A stretch of DNA of 64,000 nt. Origin: Bog-752 sp963799395 (GTDB lineage Bacteria; Actinomycetota; Thermoleophilia; UBA2241). The stretch covers positions 81,591 to 145,590 of the forward strand of contig CAWCWZ010000043.1 of the NCBI GenBank assembly GCA_963799395.1. The letters are read 5' to 3'. Positions 51,320 through 59,835 of this stretch are shown piece by piece. A program made the translations under genes and the position numbers. Position 1 is the stretch's first letter. Each line of letters starts with the position of its first letter. The notes below the pieces were generated by a model that worked only from the letters and a program-made list of their open reading frames with translations, had not been told where the DNA came from and made no database searches.

Positions 51320-52494
51320 TCGTTGCCGGGGTGATGAGCGGCACCTCCGCTGACGGCATCAACGTGGCCCTGGTCGAGATTGGCGGCGCGGGATTCGATA
51401 CCCGCTTCGACCTGCTCGCGCACCACGAGTATCCCTACCCGCGGCCGGTGCGGCGGGCTGTGCTTGCCGCGATGAACGCTGGGCGGGCAAGCGTGGCCGA
51501 TCTGGCGCGGCTGAATTTCCTGTTGGGCGAACTCTACGCGGCGGCCGTGCTCACGACCCAGAAAAAAGCTGAAGTAAAGGTTGAACTTATCGGCTGCCAC
51601 GGCCAGACTCTCTACCATCAGGGCGAGGCATCGCCATACTTTGGGAAGAAGATCGCGGCGACATGGCAGACGGGCGAGGGCGCCATCATCGCCGCACGCG
51701 TGGGCGCGCCGGTGGTCTCGGATTTCCGTCCTGCCGACATGGCCGCCGGGGGCAAGGGCGCGCCGCTGGTTCCCTTCCTCGACTATCTCGTCTATCGCGA
51801 CGCTGGCGTCGGGCGCATTGTGCAGAACCTCGGCGGCATCGCCAATCTGACGGCCATCCCCGCCGGCGCATCGCCTGAGGACGTCGTTGCTTTCGACACC
51901 GGCCCGGGAAATATGGTGGTAGACGCGGCGATGGAGCGTCTCTACCGCAAGCCGTATGACCGCGATGGTCGGGTTGCGGCCAAGGGCAAGCCGCTCGCGG
52001 CAGTTCTTAAAGTATTACTTAAACATTCATTTTTCCGCCTAAAGCCCCCAAAGACTGCCGGACGGGAGGAGTTCGGGCGCGAGTTCGTGACGGATTTTTT
52101 TCGCCGCTGTGGGCGTGCGCGGAAAGAAGACGTGGTGGCGACGGCGACGGCGCTGACGGCGCGCTCGATTGGCGAGGCGGTGAAGAGGTTCGTGCTGGCG
52201 GCGGGACGCCGCCAGGACAGCCGGCGAGACGCCGGCGCTACGTTTCGCGACTATGTGGTTTCCGGTGGTGGAGCGAAGAATCGAACGCTGATCGCCATGC
52301 TGCGCGCGGAGGTCGAGCCGCTGGGGCTCATGCTGCGCTCGTCCGACGAGTTCGGCGTGCCCTCGGCTGCCAAAGAAGCCGTGGCTTTTGCCCTGCTCGC
52401 GCATGAGACCTGGCATCGTCGGCCGTCGAACATCCCTGCGGCGACCGGGGCGCACCGGCCGGCTATCCTGGGAAAAATTTCATATGCGACCTAG
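51316..52494 (+). CDS. anmK: Anhydro-N-acetylmuramic acid kinase
   Basis: A 392-residue kinase that opens and phosphorylates 1,6-anhydroMurNAc to MurNAc-6-phosphate. The sugar-kinase/actin-like fold shows GVMSGTSADGIN at the N-terminus, GCHGQTLYHQ, FRPADMAAGGKGAPLVPF, NLGGIANLT and FDTGPGNMVVDA. The GTG start lies in the nagZ stop. Around 52,200-52,242 it contains an in-frame repeat element (encoding RRQDSRRDAGAT) not found in the usual family, just before the conserved VVSGGGAKN. Its last 11 bases overlap a possible upstream start of the next gene. Confidence 0.93.
   Translation: MIVAGVMSGTSADGINVALVEIGGAGFDTRFDLLAHHEYPYPRPVRRAVLAAMNAGRASVADLARLNFLLGELYAAAVLTTQKKAEVKVELIGCHGQTLYHQGEASPYFGKKIAATWQTGEGAIIAARVGAPVVSDFRPADMAAGGKGAPLVPFLDYLVYRDAGVGRIVQNLGGIANLTAIPAGASPEDVVAFDTGPGNMVVDAAMERLYRKPYDRDGRVAAKGKPLAAVLKVLLKHSFFRLKPPKTAGREEFGREFVTDFFRRCGRARKEDVVATATALTARSIGEAVKRFVLAAGRRQDSRRDAGATFRDYVVSGGGAKNRTLIAMLRAEVEPLGLMLRSSDEFGVPSAAKEAVAFALLAHETWHRRPSNIPAATGAHRPAILGKISYAT
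52217..52242. repeat. Palindromic repeat element inside anmK
   Basis: An imperfect palindrome (AGCCGGCGAGACGCCGGCG core) of a kind seen between genes in several bacterial groups. Here it is within the anmK frame and keeps it open. Confidence 0.5.
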
Positions 52495-52495
52495 G

Positions 52496-52562
52496 ACAGG
52501 AGGCAGGATGCAGGAGGCGGGAGGCAGGAAAACCTGCTTCCTGCGTCCTGCTTCCTGCTTCC
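52496..52562. repeat. GGAGGCAGGA-type inverted repeat overlapping a lipoprotein signal
   Basis: The left half (52496-52528) repeats AGGAGGCAGG-like words; the right half (52533-52562) repeats CCTGCTTCCTG words, its reverse complement. It spans the RBS, start and signal peptide of the following gene. Confidence 0.7.
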
Positions 52563-54052
52563 TCTTGGTGGCGATGGCAGTCGCCGGCTGCGCGCAGAAG
52601 CCCGCGCCCGACACGCTGGTGATGATTATCGAGTCGAGCCCGGCGAACCTCGATCCGCGCGTGGGCACGGACGCGCAGTCGGAGCGCATCGACGCCCTGC
52701 TCTTCGACGGCCTGGTCAACCGCGACGAGCACTTCAATCTCGTGCCCGGACTGGCCGAACGCTGGGAGATTCTCGACCCCGTGACCTACATCTTCCACCT
52801 GCGCCCGGGGGTGCGCTTCAGCGACGGCCGTCCGCTTACCTCGCGCGACGTGAAGTGGACCTTCGATTCCATTCTCAGCGGCGCCGTGCTGACACCGAAG
52901 GCGGGCTCTTACCGGCTGGTCGAGCGCGTCCTCGCCCCCGACGACGCAACCGTCATCTTCCACCTCAAGGAACCCTATTCGCCGCTCTTGTGGAACCTCT
53001 CGAACCCGGCCATTGGCATCGTCCCCATGGGCAGCGGCGCCGATTTCAACCAGCATCTCGTCGGCTCGGGTCCGTTTCGCCTGGTGCGCCTCGAGCAAGA
53101 TAAAGAAGTCGTGATCGAGCGCAACCCCGCGTACTGGGGCACTCCGGCGCGGGTCGAGCGCGTTCGTTTTGCCGTGGTGCCGGACACGACCACGCGCGCC
53201 CTCGAGCTCCGCAAGGGCAGCGCCGATCTCGAGATCAACGCCCTTACCGCCGACATGGTGGTCGCCATCGAGAAGCAGCGCCAGCTCGACGTGATGCGCT
53301 CGCCGGGATCGACCTACGCCTATCTTGCCTTCAATTTGCGGGATCCCATTCTGAAAGACGTGCGGGTTCGGCAGGCCATCGCCTACGCCATCGACCGCGG
53401 GCCCATGATCCACTATCTGTGGCGCGACATGGCGCGGCCCGCCGCGAGCGTGCTTCCGCCCGAGCACTGGGCTTACGACGGCGGCGTGCGCACCTACGGG
53501 CACGATCCTGCGCGCGCGCGCCAGTTGCTCGACGCGGCCGGCTATCCCGAGCGCAACGGCGTGCGCTTCCATCTGACCATGAACACCTCGACCGAGGAAT
53601 CCACGCGCCTGATGGCGGCGGTGCTGCAGCAGCAGCTCCGGGAAGCCGGCATCGCGCTCGACATCCGCACCTTCGAGTTTGCCACCTTCTACTCCGACGT
53701 GCAGAAGGGCGCGTTCCAGCTTTTCTCGCTGCGCTGGGTGGGCGGCAACGAGGATCCCGACATCTTCGAGCACGTCTTCTCGTCGAAAAGTTTTCCTCCC
53801 AAACGCGGCAACCGCGGCTATTACTCGAACCCGCGCGTGGATGAGTTGATCGACGACGCGCGCAGCACCGTCGACCGCGAGCGCCGCAAGCGCGATTATG
53901 ACGAGATCCAGCGCATCGTGGCCGAGGAGCTGCCCTACGTCAACCTGTGGTACTTCGATAACGTGCTGGTGCACTCCGGGCGGGTGCGCAGCGTGGAGGT
54001 CGGCTCGGCGGGAAATTACGATTTCCTGAAGAGGGCGGAGTTGGCGAAGTAA
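52508..54052 (+). CDS. ABC transporter substrate-binding lipoprotein (SBP_bac_5)
   Basis: A 514-residue periplasmic binding protein of the oligopeptide/nickel class. The signal peptide ends in the lipobox VAGC (Cys-28). The family core follows: NLDPRVGTDAQSERID, LVNRDEHFNLVPGLAERWE, FHLRPGVRFSDGRPLTS, VVIERNPAYWG, RVRQAIAYAIDR and a C-terminal LPYVNLWY. The ATG at 52508 has AGGAGG before it; an earlier ATG at 52484 is also in frame. No permease or ATPase genes adjoin. It might import muropeptides, since nagZ-anmK is next to it, but that is inference. Confidence 0.88.
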   Translation: MQEAGGRKTCFLRPASCFLLVAMAVAGCAQKPAPDTLVMIIESSPANLDPRVGTDAQSERIDALLFDGLVNRDEHFNLVPGLAERWEILDPVTYIFHLRPGVRFSDGRPLTSRDVKWTFDSILSGAVLTPKAGSYRLVERVLAPDDATVIFHLKEPYSPLLWNLSNPAIGIVPMGSGADFNQHLVGSGPFRLVRLEQDKEVVIERNPAYWGTPARVERVRFAVVPDTTTRALELRKGSADLEINALTADMVVAIEKQRQLDVMRSPGSTYAYLAFNLRDPILKDVRVRQAIAYAIDRGPMIHYLWRDMARPAASVLPPEHWAYDGGVRTYGHDPARARQLLDAAGYPERNGVRFHLTMNTSTEESTRLMAAVLQQQLREAGIALDIRTFEFATFYSDVQKGAFQLFSLRWVGGNEDPDIFEHVFSSKSFPPKRGNRGYYSNPRVDELIDDARSTVDRERRKRDYDEIQRIVAEELPYVNLWYFDNVLVHSGRVRSVEVGSAGNYDFLKRAELAK

Positions 54053-54063
54053 GTTTTTTCGCC

Positions 54064-54189
54064 GCGGATCAGCGCGGATGAACGCGGATTAAAAACCAAA
54101 ACCGCCGAGGACGCCGAGACACCTTTAAAATTGTCATCCCGAGCGAATCGCGACCGAACGAAGTGAGGCAGCGCGAGTCGAGGGACCTT
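54064..54189. repeat. Intergenic repeats before the YmdB-like gene
   Basis: The gap holds CGCGGATCAGCGCGGATGAA-type repeats (54064-54090), a CCGCCGAGGACGCCGAGAC word, and then a degenerate copy of the dispersed element (TTGTCATCCCGAGCGAA at 54131 through AGGGACCTT at 54189). Confidence 0.6.
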
Positions 54190-54238
54190 GCGTTTGGCTT
54201 AACCATCGCGATTGAAGCGCCGTGGTACCATCGCAAGC

Positions 54239-55033
54239 GTGCGCATTCTCTTCGTCGGTGACATCTTCGGGCGGCCGGGGCGGGAGATCGTGCGCGACCA
54301 TCTGGCCGACGTAGTGGCCACCCGCTCGATCGAGCTGGTGATAGCCAACGGCGAGAACGCCGCCGCCGGCTTCGGGCTCACTCCCTCGCTCGCCGAAGAA
54401 TTCCTCGGCCTGGGCATCGACGTCATCACCACCGGCAATCACGTCTGGGACCGGCGCGAGATCATGGACTACTTCCGCTCCGCCGAACGCAACGGCTCGA
54501 ACGCCCGCCGCGTGCTGCGTCCGGCCAACTATCCCGCGGGCACGCCCGGCATGGGCTGGTACGAAGGGCAAACCAAGAAGGGCACGCCCTTCGCCGTCAT
54601 CAACCTGCAGGGACGCGTCTTCATGGTGGATAACGACGACCCCTTCCGCACCGCCGACGCGCTGCTCAAGAACATCCGCGCCAAGGTGATCCTGGTGGAC
54701 ATCCACGCCGAAGCCACCAGCGAGAAGATCGCTATGGGTTGGTATCTGGACGGACGCGTGACCGCGGTGCTGGGCACGCACACGCATGTCCCCACCGCCG
54801 ACGAGCGCGTGCTGCCCAAGGGCACCGCCTATCTCACCGACGTGGGCATGACCGGGCCGTACGACAGCGTTATCGGGGTGGAGAAGGAGCAGGTGCTACA
54901 GCGCTTTCTTACCAACATGCCCGCGCGCTTCGACCCGGCGACCGGCGACGTGCGCTTCTCGGCCGTGGTCATCGACTGCGACCCGGAGAGCGGGCGGGCG
55001 TCCGCCATCGAGCGCCTCGTACTGCGACAGTGA
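54239..55033 (+). CDS. YmdB-family metallophosphoesterase (2',3'-cAMP phosphodiesterase-like)
   Basis: A 264-residue calcineurin-like phosphoesterase. GTG at 54239 gives MRILFVGDIFGRPGRE. Metal-binding residues lie in GDIFG, ANGENAAAG, TTGNHVWD, the later VDIHAEATSEK and LGTHTHVPTADE, in family order. YmdB relatives cleave 2',3'-cyclic nucleotides and affect biofilm and motility in Bacillus; the acidobacterial role is unknown. The next gene starts in its stop (GTGA). Confidence 0.9.
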   Translation: MRILFVGDIFGRPGREIVRDHLADVVATRSIELVIANGENAAAGFGLTPSLAEEFLGLGIDVITTGNHVWDRREIMDYFRSAERNGSNARRVLRPANYPAGTPGMGWYEGQTKKGTPFAVINLQGRVFMVDNDDPFRTADALLKNIRAKVILVDIHAEATSEKIAMGWYLDGRVTAVLGTHTHVPTADERVLPKGTAYLTDVGMTGPYDSVIGVEKEQVLQRFLTNMPARFDPATGDVRFSAVVIDCDPESGRASAIERLVLRQ

Positions 55034-55755
55034 ACACAGACTCCCGCATTCCGGCCACGCCGGCGGAACCTACCGCCTTCCGCTGGGACTCGGCCGACGC
55101 TTACCTGTTCGACATCGACGGCACCTTGCTCAACAGCCGCGACGGCGTCCACTACAACGCCTTCCACAACGCGGTGCGGCGGTTCTTCGGAGTGTCGTCG
55201 AAGATCGACCGCGTGCCCCTGCACGGCAACACCGACCTGGGGATCATCCGCGCGGTGCTGCGGCGGGAAGGCGTCAGCGACGCCGAGATCGACGAGAAGC
55301 TGCCGCTGATGACCGCCGCGATGTGCGAGGAAGTGGAGCGCAATGCCATCGGCATGCAGCCCGAGCTGTGCCCGTCGGTGGCGGAGCTGGTGCAGCGGCT
55401 GGATGCGGCCGGCAAGCTGCTGGCCCTCGCTTCCGGCAACCTGGAGAAGATCGCGTGGAAGAAGCTGGAGGCCAGCGGACTGCGGCGGTACTTCGCCTTC
55501 GGCTCCTTCAGCGACCGGCGCGAGCAGCGCGCGGACATCATCCGCTGGGGTGTGGCTGAAGCGCGCCGCCGCCTCTCGGCTGCGGCCGTGGTGTACGTGG
55601 TCGGCGACACCCCGTCCGACATCCAGGCCGCCCATGCCGCCGGCGTGCCCGTCATCGCCGTGGCTACCGGCATCTTCAGCCTGGAGGAACTCAAGTCGCA
55701 CGGGCCGGATTTGTGCGTCGGATGTTGCACCGAGCTGCTGGAATTGAGTCGTTGA
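55030..55755 (+). CDS. HAD-superfamily phosphatase (phosphoglycolate phosphatase-like)
   Basis: A 241-residue HAD hydrolase with motif I YLFDIDGTLLNS near residue 28, a helical cap (about 45-110), motif II in LALASGNLEK, a lysine in WKKLEASGLRRYF, and motif III/IV in VVGDTPSDIQAAHAAG. This is the phosphoglycolate phosphatase/beta-phosphoglucomutase type; substrate not predictable. GTG at 55030 overlaps the previous gene by 4 bp. Confidence 0.88.
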   Translation: MNTDSRIPATPAEPTAFRWDSADAYLFDIDGTLLNSRDGVHYNAFHNAVRRFFGVSSKIDRVPLHGNTDLGIIRAVLRREGVSDAEIDEKLPLMTAAMCEEVERNAIGMQPELCPSVAELVQRLDAAGKLLALASGNLEKIAWKKLEASGLRRYFAFGSFSDRREQRADIIRWGVAEARRRLSAAAVVYVVGDTPSDIQAAHAAGVPVIAVATGIFSLEELKSHGPDLCVGCCTELLELSR

Positions 55756-55845
55756 CGCCCGAGGTGGACGTCGAATGTCTGCCTAATTACCCAACCCTGG
55801 GTTATACTCAGCGATCTTCTGAAGGCAAACGCTGGAGGAAAAAGT

Positions 55846-56115
55846 ATGTTTCACTTAGTCTGGTATGTCCTTATTGGGCTAATCGCCGGGCTTATCGCGA
55901 AATCGGTGATGCATGTGCATATGACCATCTTCTGGACGATCGTGCTCGGCATCATCGGATCGATCATTGGCGGCGGCGTTAGCCACATGTTTTCGCGCCC
56001 GACAAACGAACGCTATCATCCCGCCGGCCTGATTTTTTCCACACTGGGCGCGATCCTGGTTCTCTACATTTGCTATAAGCTGAAGATTCATCTTCCCCAG
56101 GTCAACCCGTTCTAG
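55846..56115 (+). CDS. GlsB/YeaQ/YmgE-type small membrane protein
   Basis: An 89-residue membrane protein with three hydrophobic segments (LVWYVLIGLIAGLIAKSVM, IFWTIVLGIIGSIIGGGV and LIFSTLGAILVLYICYKL). The glycine pattern, and the IVLGIIGSIIGGG segment in particular, are those of the transglycosylase-associated/GlsB family, linked to envelope stress. A strong RBS (GGAGGAAAA) precedes the ATG. Flanked by non-related genes. Confidence 0.85.
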   Translation: MFHLVWYVLIGLIAGLIAKSVMHVHMTIFWTIVLGIIGSIIGGGVSHMFSRPTNERYHPAGLIFSTLGAILVLYICYKLKIHLPQVNPF

Positions 56116-56177
56116 CTCATCGAGCCCAGACCCGGTTCGCTTGACGCGCTCATGCCCGCCGCCTAACATGCGCTCGC

Positions 56178-57641
56178 ATGGCGCTTCTCGACACTCTCCG
56201 TTCTCCTCTCGCCTTTCCGCAAAGCAGGCTTCCTACCATTCCGCACCTCGATGTGCTCGCAGCCGAGCAGGAGTGGTGGAAGACCGAGGGGGTCGCCATC
56301 TCCGGCACAATTGATCGCGCCGGCACGCCATGGGTTCGCATGTTCGACCAGTCGGGCCGGCGCGTCGATGAAATCCTCTACCCGCGCGAGTACGAGACCA
56401 TGCTGCGGAAGGGCTACCGCTCGGGCGTAGTCTGGCGCGCACTGGAAGAGAAGTCGCTCATCCCGACTTATCTGTTGATGTACACGATTTCGTTCTACGA
56501 TCCTGGCGTTTGCTGCCCGTATACCGTGTCGCTGGGCACTGCCGTCCCGCTCGCCAAGTACGGGAGCGCGGAATTGCAGGCGCGGTTCCTGCCCCAGCTT
56601 TTGCGCAAGGACGATTCCGTGTGGCAGGGCGCCACGTGGATGACGGAGATCGGCGGCGGCTCCGATTTGGGCGCCGGCGTCAAGACCATTGCCCGGCCTG
56701 GGGCCGATGGCTGGCTGCTGACCGGCGACAAGTATTTCGCCAGCAACGCGGCGGCTGAGCTGGCGGTGGTGGCGGCCCGTCCGGAAGGAGCTCCGCCGGG
56801 CGTGCGCGGGCTGGCGCTCTTCCTCGTGCCGCGCTATCGCAAGAACGAAGACGGCAGCCTCAACCGCTTCATCCGCCGGCTGAAAGACAAGATTGCCACT
56901 CGCTCCGTGCCTACCGGGGAAATCGAACTGCGAGACAGCGAAGCCTATCTTCTCGGCCCGGCTGACGCGGGAATCTATCTGATCCTGGAAGTCCTGAACC
57001 TTTCCCGCGTGGCCAACAGCGTGGTAAGTGTTGCGCTGGCGCAACGGGCCATGGCGGATGCGCTCGCCTATGGCGAGTGCCGCACCGCGTTCGGCAAACG
57101 CATTCTCGAACATCCGCTGCTTCGGCGCCAGTTTGACGACCGCCTGAAATCGCTTCGCTCCGCGTTTGCCCTGGCGTGGGAATCGGTTCGGCTCCTCGAC
57201 CAGGTGTGGATGGAACGGCCGCCTTACTCCGAGCGCTATCATCTCTTCCGGCTGGTGGCCCATCTGGCCAAGTACTGGACGGCCGAGTTCGCGGTGGATA
57301 CGGCGAAATGGGCGATGGAGGTCCACGGCGGTCTCGGCACGCTGGCCGAGTACGGCGCCGAACGCTGGCTGCGGGAAGCGATGATTCTCGCCATCTGGGA
57401 GGGCACTTCGCACCGCCAGATCCTGGACGGACTGGAAGTGATGGAACGCAAGCAGGCGCACAAAATGCTCTTCGCACAGTTGGCGGAAATTGCGCCCGCC
57501 GCGGAATTGCAGGAAATGGAATCAGAGGTCCAGCGGCTCCTGAATCTGCCGCCCGATCAAAAGGAAGCCGAGGCGGAAGCAGTCTTCAGGCGGCTGGCAG
57601 TTCTTTCCGCAGAGCAGCTTTCACGGAAGTATTCGCAGTAA
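56178..57641 (+). CDS. Acyl-CoA dehydrogenase family protein (AidB-like length)
   Basis: A 487-residue flavin dehydrogenase. It has WQGATWMTEIGGGSDLG (FAD contact), DKYFASNAAAELAVVAAR, FIRRLKDKIATRSVPTGEIEL, HGGLGTLAEYGAERWLR and the IWEGTSHRQILDGLE segment. The presence of EIGGGSD with TWMTE recalls AidB and related proteins rather than fatty-acid beta-oxidation enzymes. No partner electron-transfer genes are near. The reaction is unknown. Confidence 0.88.
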   Translation: MALLDTLRSPLAFPQSRLPTIPHLDVLAAEQEWWKTEGVAISGTIDRAGTPWVRMFDQSGRRVDEILYPREYETMLRKGYRSGVVWRALEEKSLIPTYLLMYTISFYDPGVCCPYTVSLGTAVPLAKYGSAELQARFLPQLLRKDDSVWQGATWMTEIGGGSDLGAGVKTIARPGADGWLLTGDKYFASNAAAELAVVAARPEGAPPGVRGLALFLVPRYRKNEDGSLNRFIRRLKDKIATRSVPTGEIELRDSEAYLLGPADAGIYLILEVLNLSRVANSVVSVALAQRAMADALAYGECRTAFGKRILEHPLLRRQFDDRLKSLRSAFALAWESVRLLDQVWMERPPYSERYHLFRLVAHLAKYWTAEFAVDTAKWAMEVHGGLGTLAEYGAERWLREAMILAIWEGTSHRQILDGLEVMERKQAHKMLFAQLAEIAPAAELQEMESEVQRLLNLPPDQKEAEAEAVFRRLAVLSAEQLSRKYSQ

Positions 57642-57643
57642 AC

Positions 57644-57686
57644 GGGCACGGCGGGTGCCCTACCCTTGGCCGGTTTTGCCAAGGGT
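57644..57686. terminator. Two hairpins after the acyl-CoA dehydrogenase gene
   Basis: A 6-bp stem (GGGCAC 57644-57649 with GTGCCC 57655-57660) and then a 9-bp stem (ACCCTTGGC 57662-57670 with GCCAAGGGT 57678-57686). Both follow the stop at 57641. The second resembles the acidobacterial CCCTTGGC.GCCAAGGG intergenic element and may act as terminator. Confidence 0.6.
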
Positions 57687-57813
57687 GGGGTCTTTCGGCC
57701 CCTTGCTTTTCCCTTCGTGTTGCATAAATTCTCGGTCGTGCCTTGGAGCAGAGAAGGTGTGGTTTGGCCGATCTCTGCACAGGGACAACTGTGGGACGGT
57801 TGAGGAGGAACAG

Positions 57814-58089
57814 GTGAAACGAGGAAAACTGCAGCTCGGAGACGCCGCGGTCCCCGTGGAGTATGAATTAAAGACAGTGGTGGCTAATAACAAACGCCAG
57901 ACAAACGGAAAACTCATCCTCAGGCAGACTCCGGGTGCGCCGCTCTCGGCCGCACTTACGAAGTTGACCGGCGCAAATCTCGTCACAGAGGACGGTCAAG
58001 CACTTTGGATTGAGTTCACCGACAACTTGAATGGGAGTGAGATCAAGTTTGTTGTGCCTCCCCCACGCGGCGTGAGCGTAAACAGATAA
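57814..58089 (+). CDS. Small protein of unknown function
   Basis: A 91-residue, probably cytoplasmic protein starting at GTG 57814 after GAGGAGGAAC (strong RBS). It reads VKRGKLQLGDAAVPVEYELK, then RQTNGKLILRQTPGAP, and ends VPPPRGVSVNR. No domain is recognised. The open frame extends upstream to 57655 without features, so the strong RBS decides the start. Confidence 0.55.
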   Translation: MKRGKLQLGDAAVPVEYELKTVVANNKRQTNGKLILRQTPGAPLSAALTKLTGANLVTEDGQALWIEFTDNLNGSEIKFVVPPPRGVSVNR

Positions 58090-58209
58090 GGGCGACTCCC
58101 AGGGCGGCTGGAGTACCTCGTAAGGCTCGGGGCAAGGACTGGCCACCAATCCCAGACAAGCTGCCGCTTGCGTGGGGCACCCGGCAAGGTTAGAGCTACA
58201 ATTCCTGCC

Positions 58210-58863
58210 ATGCGGTCGTTGTGGACTTTCGTGCGCTCCGTCGCCCGTCACTGGGGGTCTCTGGTGACTGGTGGTTTCGTCATCGGGCTGATTGGCATTT
58301 GGCAAGGCACGGGGCATGCGGTGCGCCCGGGCGTTTATTGGGCCGTCGCCTTGCTGGCGTTATTCGCTGCGTTTTTTGCGGCTTGGAGCGAAGAGCATAA
58401 GGCGAAGGAGAGAGTCGCGGCAGAACATCTTGCAGCGGCGAAGGTCACGGCTGCAGCGGTCACAAGCTCCGACTGGAGAGAATTGGCAGATCGGTTCAGC
58501 AAGTTGTCGCGCCACGTGCATGTCGGCTGGACACAATGGGGCGGTGACAGCGGACGGCAGTTCTGGTCACTCGGAGGTTCGACGCCAGAGGAGACCCATC
58601 AATGCCGGGCCCTGTGTGAATTGGCTGGAGCGATGTTGGTTAGGTCGCCAAATGTTTGCCGCGAGTTCCGCGATCTGCACGAGCCGGACGCAGCAGATCG
58701 CTGGCTCTGCTTCCTAAAATACACCGGGGCGCTACAGAGCAATGGCTATGGTGTGGAAACACTCGACGACGGCACTAGGCGCCCAATTTTCTTGGGGATG
58801 ATTAGCAACCTAGCCGGAGTCTCAGCGACGGCCTGCCTTACGTGTTCTGCGAATGCGCTGTAG
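58210..58863 (+). CDS. Two-TM membrane protein of unknown function
   Basis: A 217-residue protein. ATG at 58210 begins MRSLWTFVRSVARHW and two hydrophobic segments follow (LVTGGFVIGLIGIW and VYWAVALLALFAAFFAAW, about residues 18-32 and 44-61). A charged, helical and then globular soluble part follows, with six cysteines (ALCELAG; NVCREF; RWLCFLK; CLTC). Unknown function. The gap before the next gene has no other feature. Confidence 0.5.
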   Translation: MRSLWTFVRSVARHWGSLVTGGFVIGLIGIWQGTGHAVRPGVYWAVALLALFAAFFAAWSEEHKAKERVAAEHLAAAKVTAAAVTSSDWRELADRFSKLSRHVHVGWTQWGGDSGRQFWSLGGSTPEETHQCRALCELAGAMLVRSPNVCREFRDLHEPDAADRWLCFLKYTGALQSNGYGVETLDDGTRRPIFLGMISNLAGVSATACLTCSANAL

Positions 58864-59031
58864 CTGCCGCCAGTTTCTTGAACTCGATGTTATCCCAGTT
58901 CAGCATTCGACCTACGGCGTCGCGGAATAGGAAAGGATTCTTGCGGCTATTGAACTGGCACTAAGTCCCGGTACACGGAGCCGGGTGCCCCAGACAAGCG
59001 CGAGCTTGTCTGTGGATGCTGGCGTGGAGTG

Positions 59032-59835
59032 TTATGGTCTTCCACCGCGCTTTCGGCGTACGGTAGCCAGACGCTCAGCAATGCACAGGTAGGTTGCCGA
59101 GTTACAGATAAGCCCAATATGCGTCCCGGAAACCTCAACGTCCACCTTCGGGTCACCGGTCCGGCAGTAGCGCCAGTCGACGATCCCGTCCGTACGGGTA
59201 TAGATGGCGGTTTGCGCCACAGACCTTGGCCATTCCCGGCGGAGGGAGCGTGCGAACGCGCAGGAGCACCGGCTGGTCGCGCATCCCTGGGGCGGATTCG
59301 GGTACTGTCCGCGGATCCGGCGGCGTACCAGGTCGGCCAGCGTGAGCACCAGCGGGTGTGCCACAAGTCCCCGGAAAGGAGAGCCCAGAGTGGTGACGGA
59401 GGCGATGCGGTCGGGCATTCGAACCGCCGCGGAACGGGCGAAGATTCCGCCCAGGCTGTGCCCGACCAGGTGCACCCGCTGTCCCGTCTCCAGGTAGGCC
59501 CGGTCAATGGTCGCCGCAAGGTTCCGCGCCATCACGTTGGGGCAGTCGGCCGCCAAGCCCATCCCCGAGAAGTACGCACGGTAGCCGATACGGGCGAGCC
59601 AGCCGTAGAGTTCAAACAGGATCAAGTCCATCCCCATAAGACCTGGGATGATGACTACTGCCGTTCCATCTCCTGCGGGAACTCCCAGTCCGTAATAAAC
59701 CGGAGACAGCCGCAGGGCGGCAAATTCCAGGAGCAGGAAGGGTTCATAGAGAATAGGCAGCGGGGAAGGAATCTCTTCATGAGGAAGGAAGCGAGGCTTC
59801 GGTGGTGTTTTCAGATGCACCGCTTTGGCTATCAT
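59032..59835 (-). CDS. Alpha/beta hydrolase, triacylglycerol lipase-like
   Basis: A 267-residue alpha/beta hydrolase. AVVIIPGLMGMD carries the oxyanion-hole region; the nucleophile elbow GHSLGG lies near residue 125; a likely acid is in TRTDGIVDW, and a C-terminal histidine in VSGTHIGL completes the triad. The pattern fits lipase/palmitoyl-protein-thioesterase-type enzymes. No signal peptide. Codon use looks like its neighbours. It is the only minus-strand gene in this stretch. Confidence 0.85.
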   Translation of the reverse strand: MIAKAVHLKTPPKPRFLPHEEIPSPLPILYEPFLLLEFAALRLSPVYYGLGVPAGDGTAVVIIPGLMGMDLILFELYGWLARIGYRAYFSGMGLAADCPNVMARNLAATIDRAYLETGQRVHLVGHSLGGIFARSAAVRMPDRIASVTTLGSPFRGLVAHPLVLTLADLVRRRIRGQYPNPPQGCATSRCSCAFARSLRREWPRSVAQTAIYTRTDGIVDWRYCRTGDPKVDVEVSGTHIGLICNSATYLCIAERLATVRRKRGGRP

